From contig DYLI01000057.1 of the NCBI GenBank assembly GCA_020722165.1, positions 1-10,049 of the forward strand: a DNA stretch of 10,049 nt, given 5' to 3'. This document shows positions 1-5,463 of this stretch, piece by piece. The first letter of the stretch is position 1; every line of letters starts with the position of its first letter. Both the position numbers and the translations under genes were made by a program. Below the pieces are notes generated by a model. It was not told the origin of the DNA, ran no database searches, and was given only the letters and a program-made list of their open reading frames with translations. Source of the stretch: Halothiobacillus neapolitanus (lineage in GTDB: Bacteria > Pseudomonadota > Gammaproteobacteria > Halothiobacillales > Halothiobacillaceae).

Positions 1-662
1 TGCACAAGCTGCTGCGCAACCGCATCTACCTCGGGGAGTTGTCGCACAAGGGCAACTGGTACCCGGGCGCACATCCGGCCATCATTGATCCGGGACTGTG
101 GGGGCGGGTTCACGAGGTGCTGGCCAGGGACGGTCACACCCGGTCGGTGGAAACCAAGATCCGGTCGCGCACCGACGCCTTGCTGCGCGGCCTGCTGTAC
201 GCCCCCTCCGGCGAGCGGATGTACCCGACCTACTCGCGCAAGAACGGGCGCAAGTACCACTACTACGTGTCCAAGTCGGAAAGCCGGTTCGGCGCACCGG
301 GCAAGAGCTACGAGCGCCTGCCCGCGCCGGAGATCGAGGCAGCGGTGGTCGCCCAGATCCGCACGGTGCTGACCAGCCCGGAATCCATTGCCTCGGTGGT
401 TCGCCATATCCAGCGCAACGGCGCACAGATCGACGAGGCCACCACGGTGATGGCGATGGGACGGCTCAACGACGTGTGGGATCAGTTGTTCCCGGTCGAA
501 CGCCACCGCATCGCCAACCTGATGATCGAACGCATCGACCTCGTTCACGCGGGGGAAGTGCAGGGGATCAAGGTGAAGTGGCGCGAGATCGGCTGGAACG
601 CCTTGATCGAGGAGTTCGCCCCGAACGACATTGGCGCTGAACTGCTGGAGGTCGAGGCCTGA
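1..662 (+). CDS. Large serine recombinase, C-terminal part (5' end outside window)
   Basis: Site-specific DNA recombinase of the serine integrase/resolvase superfamily; only the DNA-binding C-terminal part is here. The frame is open from base 3, so the first in-frame start (TTG at 39) is not the real start. Just before it the frame reads a 'LLRNRIYLGE' segment, followed by HKG..YPGAHPAIIDP, the typical recombinase-domain block. Next comes the zinc-ribbon-like block (GLLYAPSGERMYPTYSRKNG, then a YHYYV stretch), but the usual zinc-binding cysteines are missing, as I recall for one phage-related subgroup. The tail has LPAPEIEAAV and then LFPVERHRIANLMIERIDL, the normal end of the helical region. 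The catalytic serine domain would lie upstream and cannot be checked. The stop overlaps the next ATG by one base (TGATG), so the downstream gene is probably translationally coupled. Family assignment is firm; target site and direction of action are unknown. Confidence 0.88.
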   Translation, partial: HKLLRNRIYLGELSHKGNWYPGAHPAIIDPGLWGRVHEVLARDGHTRSVETKIRSRTDALLRGLLYAPSGERMYPTYSRKNGRKYHYYVSKSESRFGAPGKSYERLPAPEIEAAVVAQIRTVLTSPESIASVVRHIQRNGAQIDEATTVMAMGRLNDVWDQLFPVERHRIANLMIERIDLVHAGEVQGIKVKWREIGWNALIEEFAPNDIGAELLEVEA

Positions 663-1036
663 TGAATAGCGCAATGGAAACCTTCGTGCCCCTGACGTTC
701 CGCCGCCGGGGCGTCCAGCGCGTGGTGACCGACGAACGGCCTGTCCACGACGTGACCCTGCTCGAAGGCATAGCACGCGCCTTCTACTGGCAGCACCTGC
801 TGGACACCGGCGCCATGCCAAGCGGATCGGCCATCGCCCGCGCCGAGAAACTGCACCACTCGGTGGTCAACGAACTGCTGCGCTTGACCCTGCTGGCCCC
901 CGACATCATCGAGCAGTTCATGGCGGGCAGGCAGCCCCGCCGGTTGACCTTGATGTGGTTTCAAAGAAACCGCCTGATGGTGGACTGGCAGGCCCAGCGC
1001 CAGCTCATGGCCAGTTTTGAGGAGATGTATGAGTAA
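662..1036 (+). CDS. Small HTH-like protein following the recombinase (paralog 1)
   Basis: A 124-residue protein of unknown function. Its ATG overlaps the recombinase stop by one base, with GGAGG at 647-651 and GAGG at 654-657 as possible ribosome binding sites. Residues 5-17 read METFVPLTFRRRG. Residues 37-92 hold a helix-turn-helix-like block (IARAFYWQHLLDTG, then SGSAIARAEKL, then VVNELLRLTLLAPDIIEQFMAGRQP). This resembles the KorB/ParB-like HTH segments that I recall next to phage-type serine recombinases. It ends in a W.AQRQLM motif near residues 109-116. The next gene is a divergent copy. From position and predicted DNA binding it may be a recombination accessory or directionality factor, or a local regulator. 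That role is inference; a real coding gene is well supported by spacing, codon use and paralogy. Confidence 0.72.
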   Translation: MNSAMETFVPLTFRRRGVQRVVTDERPVHDVTLLEGIARAFYWQHLLDTGAMPSGSAIARAEKLHHSVVNELLRLTLLAPDIIEQFMAGRQPRRLTLMWFQRNRLMVDWQAQRQLMASFEEMYE

Positions 1037-1508
1037 GAAGCACCGGGGCCGGTTCAAGGGTGATCCGGTCACCTATCAATTGCCGAGCCCGGCTGGTGGC
1101 GTGCGGCTGGAAACTTTTGTCCCCTGGACGCTGGTGCGCCGGGGTCTGAAAAAGCAGGTCATCACACCGCTGGACGCGCCGCAGGAATTCCTGGACGAGG
1201 CGCGCCGCGAGCGGCAGGTGCGCGAGATGGCGCAGGACACATCCTTGATGCGGGCGCTCGGACTGGCGCACCACTGGCAGCGCCTGCTGGACGAGGGGCG
1301 GTTCAGTTCGATGACCGAGATTGCGGCAGCCGAAGGGATCGACCTCGGCCAAGCGAGCAAGATGAGCCGACTGGCGCAACTGGCCCCCGACCTGATCGAA
1401 GCCATCGCCCTGGGACGCCTCGAGGTGGGCATCAGCCAGTTGCTAAACGGCAAGTGGTCGGCGTCCTGGCTGGCGCAACGTGAGGCCCTGGCAACCGGTT
1501 CGCGCTGA
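1029..1508 (+). CDS. Small HTH-like protein following the recombinase (paralog 2)
   Basis: A 159-residue protein if started at ATG 1029. I prefer this over the upstream in-frame TTG at 1017 because GAGGAG (1019-1024) sits four bases before it. It overlaps the previous gene by 8 nt. Residues 28-39 (LETFVPWTLVRRG) repeat the paralog's METFVP...RRG motif. Residues 77-130 (ALGLAHHWQRLLDEG, TEIAAAEGID, LGQASKMSRLAQLAPDLIEAIALGR) align with the paralog's HTH block, and SWLAQREAL near 146-154 matches its W.AQRQLM tail. It carries an extra basic N-terminus (MSKKHRGRFKG) and an insertion rich in E and R at about 50-70. DNA binding is likely from the HTH pattern; the biological role is unknown. A strong intrinsic terminator begins 19 nt after the stop, so this is the last gene of the unit. 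Confidence 0.72.
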   Translation: MSKKHRGRFKGDPVTYQLPSPAGGVRLETFVPWTLVRRGLKKQVITPLDAPQEFLDEARRERQVREMAQDTSLMRALGLAHHWQRLLDEGRFSSMTEIAAAEGIDLGQASKMSRLAQLAPDLIEAIALGRLEVGISQLLNGKWSASWLAQREALATGSR

Positions 1509-1527
1509 CCTCGGCCCGCAACGACAC

Positions 1528-1549
1528 GCCGCCTACGGGCGGCTTTTTT
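1528..1549 (+). terminator. Intrinsic terminator ending the recombinase unit
   Basis: Perfect six-base-pair GC stem (GCCGCC 1528-1533 with GGCGGC 1538-1543), TACG tetraloop, then six T residues (1544-1549). It follows the last + strand gene by 19 nt and is oriented to end transcription coming from the recombinase genes before it reaches ssrA antisense. Confidence 0.88.
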
Positions 1550-1771
1550 GCGGCTTTCTCTATCTCGGTCGCGCCCGCCAGGGCAAGCGAAGAAGCAAAC
1601 CGATGGCCCGCAAACCCGCGTCAACACACGAATTCGGGCCTTGAATGTTCAAGAGGCAAACAGAGAACAGAGAGAGAAAAACGGCGGAATGGGTGCCGAA
1701 AACGGCGACTTCCAGATGTCCATGCTCAAGAGGTCAAGGCCGGAAACCGCGCCAAGACTGGCGTTCCGGGC
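1550..1771. other. Gene-poor gap between the mobile-element genes and ssrA
   Basis: No convincing gene. A + strand open frame (1548-1811) starts inside the upstream terminator and runs through the ssrA terminator, with low-complexity, charge-rich translation, so it is probably not coding. The stretch is locally A/G-rich (about 1655-1685). The octamer TCAAGAGG occurs twice (1649-1656 and 1726-1733), too weak to call a repeat family. If an element is integrated at ssrA, its end should lie in or next to this gap. Confidence 0.5.
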
Positions 1772-1804
1772 AAAAAAATCCCAACCGGATAAGGGTTGGG
1801 ATTT
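1772..1804 (-). terminator. Intrinsic terminator of ssrA
   Basis: Read on the minus strand, an 11-base-pair stem (arms 1794-1804 and 1776-1786) with a 7-nt loop runs into a U tract encoded by the A run at 1772-1778. It starts 7 nt after the tmRNA CCA end, so it is the expected ssrA terminator. It may serve the whole ubiG-phosphatase-ssrA stretch, since no other terminator is visible between those genes. Confidence 0.9.
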
Positions 1805-1811
1805 CGGGTAA

Positions 1812-2171
1812 TGGTGGAGCCGGGGGGAATTGAACCCCCGTCCGCGAATACTCCACAGCAGGATCTACGTGCTTAGTAACACCATTTGGCTTTAACCCCT
1901 ATGACGCGGGTGTACGCGCTTCATTTGGGGCGATCCACTGAATTTAGGGCTGAATCGCGTGGCGAAATTCAACTCGAGCCAATGTGCATGACCTCGCAGG
2001 TGTTGCCACCCCGGCCCATCGGCCAACCGTTGCGAGGCTCACCGGTGTTAAGCGGCGAGGGCGTACGAAGAATCGTTCGCAGTTACTTTGTTTCCAGTGG
2101 TTTATCGAGCGTACTGGGGCTCGGCATGCACCTGTCTGTTTTGCTATCCACGTCGAAACCGGGTCGGCCCC
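1812..2171 (-). ncRNA. ssrA: Transfer-messenger RNA (tmRNA)
   Basis: tmRNA rescues ribosomes stalled on broken messages: its alanyl-tRNA-like end enters the ribosome and its internal frame adds a degradation tag. The gene is 360 nt including CCA. The minus-strand 5' end reads GGGGCCGACCCGGTTTCGAC and pairs with CGGCTCC before ACCA at the 3' end, giving a seven-pair acceptor stem with one G-U. The 3' part has a T-arm of five G-C pairs around TTCAATT. The tag frame (2080-2048) codes ANDSSYALAA and ends in TAA. Everything expected is intact, so the neighbouring recombinase element has not disrupted the gene. It lies 46 nt downstream of the HAD phosphatase gene on the same strand. Assignment is essentially certain; the 5' end is set by the acceptor pairing. 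Confidence 0.97.
2048..2080 (-). other. ssrA: tmRNA proteolysis-tag reading frame
   Basis: Resume codon GCG followed by AAC GAT TCT TCG TAC GCC CTC GCC GCT and TAA, giving ANDSSYALAA. The AND start and ALAA end are the expected adaptor- and ClpXP-recognition ends of proteobacterial tags. The SSY centre differs from the ERF or ENY centres I recall for other proteobacteria, but is within normal variation. Confidence 0.93.
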
Positions 2172-2182
2172 ATGGAATGCTG

Positions 2183-2188
2183 ATTGTA
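2183..2188 (-). promoter_or_regulatory. Possible -10 box of the ssrA promoter
   Basis: On the minus strand TACAAT lies 11 nt before the mature 5' end of tmRNA. No good -35 hexamer is seen at 16-18 nt; a CTGACA (2216-2221) is 27 nt away, too far. The 5' end is matured from a longer precursor, so a slightly distant -10 is acceptable. This is a weak call, and read-through from the phosphatase gene is an alternative. Confidence 0.3.
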
Positions 2189-2217
2189 CGGCGAGACCTG
2201 GTTTCGTTCCGCCGTTG

Positions 2218-2886
2218 TCAGGACATGAGGTCGAGAGTGAGCAATTCAAGGGGGTGGTGGATGATGGCATCGGCGTCCCAGCTTTCTGGTGCGCTGGGGC
2301 CACAATAGCCGTAGGCTGCGGCGATGGCGCGCATTCCAGCGGCTTGGGCGGATTGCATGTCTCGCAGGTCATCGCCGACGTAGATGCAGTTTGCAGGGTC
2401 GATGCGAAGCGCTTGGGCGGCGTAAAGCAGGGGATCGGGTGCGGGTTTGGGGTGAGCGGCGGTATCGCCGCTGACGACGCAGCCGGGGGGGTGCGGCCAG
2501 GGGAGTTGGGTGACTAGGGGCTGGGTGTAGGTGCTGAGTTTGTTGGTGACAATGCCCCAGGGCAGGGCGAGTTGATGCAGGCGTTCGAGCAGTGGGACGA
2601 CGCCGTCGAACAGGGTGGTGCGCACGCGGATCGCCTCGAGGTAATAAGCGAGGAAGGTCTCTTTCAATGCATCGTACCGAGCCTCTTCGGGCGTGACCTG
2701 CATGCCTACGGCGAGCAGGCCGCGCGCGCCATGAGAGGCCATGGGGCGCAGGTGTTCCAGCGGCAATTCCGGAAGGTGATGGTCTCTGCGCACGCGGTTG
2801 AGCGCAGCGGCCAAGTCGGGGGCGGTATCCGCCAGCGTTCCGTCAAGGTCGAATAGACAGGCGCGGACAGGGCGGGCGCGTGACAT
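2218..2886 (-). CDS. gph: HAD-family phosphatase, phosphoglycolate phosphatase / MurNAc-6-P phosphatase type
   Basis: Cytosolic haloacid-dehalogenase phosphatase of 222 residues. All four HAD motifs are visible: LFDLDGTLAD with nucleophile D13 and acid D15, T114 in GIVTNK, K147 in HPKPAPDP, and GDD at 171-173 in YVGDDLRDM. The region at about 17-100 fits the helical cap of subfamily IA. Automatic annotation would say phosphoglycolate phosphatase (Gph), which clears 2-phosphoglycolate from DNA repair or Rubisco side reactions. However, in Pseudomonas the HAD gene next to ubiG is MupP, which dephosphorylates N-acetylmuramic acid 6-phosphate in peptidoglycan recycling, so that function is a serious alternative. 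Its ATG overlaps the ubiG stop by one base (TGATG), implying coupled translation. Family certain, substrate not. Confidence 0.9.
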   Translation of the reverse strand: MSRARPVRACLFDLDGTLADTAPDLAAALNRVRRDHHLPELPLEHLRPMASHGARGLLAVGMQVTPEEARYDALKETFLAYYLEAIRVRTTLFDGVVPLLERLHQLALPWGIVTNKLSTYTQPLVTQLPWPHPPGCVVSGDTAAHPKPAPDPLLYAAQALRIDPANCIYVGDDLRDMQSAQAAGMRAIAAAYGYCGPSAPESWDADAIIHHPLELLTLDLMS

Positions 2887-3596
2887 CAGAGCGGGCGGCG
2901 TAAGGCCATGAGATAGTTGACGCTGGGGTCGCGAGTGATGCGGAAGCGCTGAGTAAGAGGCTGAAATTCGAGCCCGGCAATGTCGGCGGTTTCAAGACCG
3001 CAGCGTCGGCCCATGGCGGAAATTTCGGAAGGCTGGAGAAACTTGGCGTAGTCGTGCGTGCCTTTGGGGAGGAGCCGCAGCAGGTATTCGGCCCCGAGAA
3101 TGGCGAACAGATAAGCCTTGACGTTGCGATTGAGGGTCGAGACAAAAACCCATCCTCCTGGGCGCACCAGGGCGGCGCTGGCCTGAATGATGGACGCCGG
3201 ATCGGGGACGTGCTCGAGCATTTCCATGCAGGTGACGACGTCGAATTGTCCGGCGGCCTCTGTTGCGAGGCGCTCGGCGCTGACGAGACGGTAATCGATA
3301 TCGAGCTGGGCATCTAGGGCGTGCAGGCGCGCGACCTGCAGCGAGGCGTCGGCGAGGTCGATGCCGGTCACCTTGGCGCCTGCCGCGGCCATCGACTCAG
3401 AAAGAATGCCGCCCCCGCAGCCGATGTCCACAACGGTTTTTCCGCCCAGGCCGACATGGTCTTGAATCCACCGTAGTCGGTGCGGGTTGAGTTGATGCAG
3501 GGGGCGAAACTCGCCGTGTTCATCCCACCAGCGATGGGCGAGGGCGCTGAATTTGTCGATTTCTTCAGCTTGGACGTTGTGGTCTGTCGGGGTCAT
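2886..3596 (-). CDS. ubiG: Ubiquinone biosynthesis O-methyltransferase
   Basis: SAM-dependent methyltransferase carrying out both O-methylation steps of ubiquinone synthesis (on the 2-polyprenyl-6-hydroxyphenol intermediate and on demethylubiquinol). It has 236 residues, the usual family length. Residues 23-41 (WWDEHGEFRPLHQLNPHRL) are a UbiG signature. SAM motif I is VVDIGCGGG at 55-63, with D80 as the probable ribose-binding acid. MEMLEHVPDP (124-133) is the post-I motif, and STLNRN...KGTHDY (153-183) is the UbiG-specific segment thought to meet membrane lipids. The ATG at 3596 has no strong Shine-Dalgarno (upstream GATAAATCTAA). The gene heads a two-gene unit with the overlapping phosphatase. 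A promoter must lie in or before the AT-rich 113-nt gap, but I see no clear hexamer pair there. Confidence 0.96.
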   Translation of the reverse strand: MTPTDHNVQAEEIDKFSALAHRWWDEHGEFRPLHQLNPHRLRWIQDHVGLGGKTVVDIGCGGGILSESMAAAGAKVTGIDLADASLQVARLHALDAQLDIDYRLVSAERLATEAAGQFDVVTCMEMLEHVPDPASIIQASAALVRPGGWVFVSTLNRNVKAYLFAILGAEYLLRLLPKGTHDYAKFLQPSEISAMGRRCGLETADIAGLEFQPLTQRFRITRDPSVNYLMALRRPL

Positions 3597-3709
3597 TTAG
3601 ATTTATCGATGCCAATCTTTGGATGGATTCTCATATCTACCAGCGGGTGAAAGATATTATTTGCAGGTTTGTGCAATCAAAAAAACGCCCGCAACCGCCA
3701 TATTTAATT
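3597..3709. other. AT-rich junction between the polysaccharide cluster and ubiG
   Basis: 113 nt with no gene. It must hold the end of the GT2 transcript and probably the ubiG promoter. An A7 run followed by CGCCCGCAAC (3679-3695) looks like one arm of a bidirectional GC-stem terminator, but the matching arm (GCGGGCG plus T run on the + strand) is missing; only CGCC follows. No confident promoter hexamers were found. Confidence 0.4.
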
Positions 3710-4648
3710 TCAAGACTTATTTTTTAATTCTAATAACTTTAGAGTAATAAATTTCGGCACTAATGTTGCGAAAAATCTGGCCCAAGCGCCAAAGTTTCCC
3801 ACGTCATTTTTTAATGACCTTAAAAACCAAGTCCTGCCACCCCGGAAATCGCGAACATCCCAAAACTCCATGGCGTATCCATACGCAGCGCCCGCTAGAA
3901 TTTTTCGCCTCAATTTTTTTGACGCAACATTTTGAAGATGATAATTAATTATTTTAATTCTGGATTCGTGCATTGCTTTCCAGTTTCTGGAGGCTTGGGT
4001 ATCAGAAATTCTATATTTAATAAGCTTTTCTTCAACGAAGTCAACTTTCCATTCTTTACTTATCCGTAGCCATAAGTCAAAATCTTCCGAGTACCTTATA
4101 TTTGAATTGAATTTCATCTTTCTTAGCACTTCTGATCTGACTACTACTGTTGATGTCCCTATGAAATTCTTCTGAAGCAATTCAAAATAGACCCAGCCCC
4201 GTTTGTATGCGCGGTTATTTAACTGCTTTCCGGGAATTTTTCTATCACCTTGAAAGGTTATTCCCGACGAGCAAACTAGACCTACCTCAGGGTCATTAAA
4301 TAAAGGAATCTGTTGGGCTAATTTATCATCTTCCCAAAGATCGTCTGCGTCACAGAATGCAATAAAATCACCATTTGCCGCATCTATTCCAATATTTCTG
4401 GCGTTACTGACGCCTGCGTTTTGTTTTAACGAAATTATTTTTAATTTGCTATTAAAGTTATTTAGAACCCCAAGGGTATCGTCGCTCGAACAATCATCAA
4501 CAGCGATAATTTCCAAATTAATTTCCGGCCTTGCGTTTTTCAGCACTGAAACTATAGTCTCGGCAACTGTCGCCTCTGCATTAAAACAGGGAATGATCAC
4601 GCTGACCAAGCTAGGTAAATATGATTCACATTTGGTTTCATTAATCAT
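3710..4648 (-). CDS. Family 2 (GT-A) glycosyltransferase
   Basis: Inverting sugar transferase of 312 residues, probably acting on the cytosolic face of the inner membrane on a lipid-linked glycan. VSVIIPCFN (15-23) starts the GT-A nucleotide-binding fold, VDDCSSDDT lies at 50-58, NAGVSNARNIGI at 77-88, and the metal-binding DXD block is FCDADD at 98-103. The C-terminal third has the usual extra helices and no membrane span. ATG at 4648 is preceded by a GCGGAA site about five bases away. The gene is strikingly AT-rich: 4441-4500 has 21 G+C of 60 by hand count, against 41 of 60 in 7681-7740, so recent horizontal acquisition is likely. It is last in the polysaccharide cluster, 39 nt after the YdcF-like gene. 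Donor and acceptor sugars cannot be read from sequence. Confidence 0.93.
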   Translation of the reverse strand: MINETKCESYLPSLVSVIIPCFNAEATVAETIVSVLKNARPEINLEIIAVDDCSSDDTLGVLNNFNSKLKIISLKQNAGVSNARNIGIDAANGDFIAFCDADDLWEDDKLAQQIPLFNDPEVGLVCSSGITFQGDRKIPGKQLNNRAYKRGWVYFELLQKNFIGTSTVVVRSEVLRKMKFNSNIRYSEDFDLWLRISKEWKVDFVEEKLIKYRISDTQASRNWKAMHESRIKIINYHLQNVASKKLRRKILAGAAYGYAMEFWDVRDFRGGRTWFLRSLKNDVGNFGAWARFFATLVPKFITLKLLELKNKS

Positions 4649-4687
4649 ATTTTTCCGCGAAATTAGTTAAATTATTTTTCATGCAAT

Positions 4688-5458
4688 TCAGATTGATTCT
4701 GCATTGAATTTAAAAATTTTGTAGTAGGCGATGCCGAGCACCTCATGAATAAATCGAGTTGTTTTCTCTAGGGCGCTGATTTGTGGTGTTAGCATTTCTA
4801 ACGGGGTGATCGGAAGCGCCTCATAATCCACCGGCCACGCGCAAATTTTAATTCCTTCGGAAGAAAAAGCCATCATCGCGCGGGGCATGTGGTCTGCTGA
4901 GGTGACCAGGTAGCGGCGGCCGACCGGAAACTGAAGGATGCGCTCTCGCGTATTGACGGCCGTCTGAAAGGTCGTTCGCGATGTTGTATCCAGGATCATT
5001 CGGCTGGCCGGAAAACCGAGTTGCACAGCCAGCGCGCCCATCAGGTTGGCTTCGCGCACCGTTCTGCCCCATCCGCCGGAGATGAGCAGCGTGCTGTCGG
5101 GGGTGCGCTGCGCCAGTTGTACGGCAGCGAGCAGGCGTTTCAAACTCGCGGTTTTCAAGGCCGAGAAGTCTTGCGCGTGCATGGGGTTGCCGTCCACGCC
5201 GCCCGCAAGCACGACGAATAGGGTTCCCGGTGGGGGCGGAGAGCAGATTTTCTCCTGCGTTGCCTTTCGCTCCAGTGCGCCTAAAGCAAGATTGGCAAAG
5301 AGAGGCATGCTGGCCAAGAGGAACAGCGCGGTAATGGCATAGGTCAGAAACCGGGTGAAAAACCGGTGCGAGCGCCAGGTGACAAACAGGGACAGAAAGA
5401 CCAGGCCGCAAGCGGTCAGCCCGACGGGAGACAGCAGGAGTTCGAGGGTGAGCTTCAA
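4688..5458 (-). CDS. Membrane-anchored YdcF/ElyC/SanA-like protein (DUF218)
   Basis: 256 residues with two probable N-terminal membrane spans (about 9-27 and 36-57) and a DUF218 domain from about 79 onward. Recognisable family blocks are VVLAGGVDG (82-90), LLISGGWGR, EANLMGALA, DTTSRTTFQTAVNTRE (in place of the common S.NT.ENA) and YLVTSADHMPRAM. The best-studied relatives ElyC and SanA affect envelope assembly and permeability in enteric bacteria, but the reaction is unclear; a role in carrier-lipid or glycan metabolism fits this cluster. The start is TTG at 5458, five bases after the upstream GT4 stop, with no clear Shine-Dalgarno; I saw no better ATG or GTG, and coupling to the upstream gene is likely. 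Base composition falls sharply in the last 100 or so bases (below about 4800), as in the following GT2 gene. Confidence 0.87.
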   Translation of the reverse strand: MKLTLELLLSPVGLTACGLVFLSLFVTWRSHRFFTRFLTYAITALFLLASMPLFANLALGALERKATQEKICSPPPPGTLFVVLAGGVDGNPMHAQDFSALKTASLKRLLAAVQLAQRTPDSTLLISGGWGRTVREANLMGALAVQLGFPASRMILDTTSRTTFQTAVNTRERILQFPVGRRYLVTSADHMPRAMMAFSSEGIKICAWPVDYEALPITPLEMLTPQISALEKTTRFIHEVLGIAYYKIFKFNAESI

Positions 5459-5463
5459 CGGCG

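Noticed and set aside
545..1072. Minus-strand open frame opposite the first HTH gene
   Set aside because: No motif or ribosome site; the + strand genes show paralogy and coupled starts.
1649..1733. Octamer TCAAGAGG repeated twice, considered as an attachment or CRISPR-like repeat
   Set aside because: Only two 8-nt copies with no extension or regular spacing, so chance is sufficient.
1548..1811. Possible 87-codon gene between the terminator and ssrA
   Set aside because: Starts inside the upstream terminator, runs through the ssrA terminator, and has low-complexity composition without a convincing ribosome site.
1812..1850. tRNA gene
   Set aside because: The T-arm and acceptor end belong to tmRNA: the matching 5' half is about 330 nt away and a tag frame lies between.
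1886..2517. Several open frames on both strands across 1886-2517
   Set aside because: They lie within the tmRNA gene or antisense to the phosphatase and lack coding signals.
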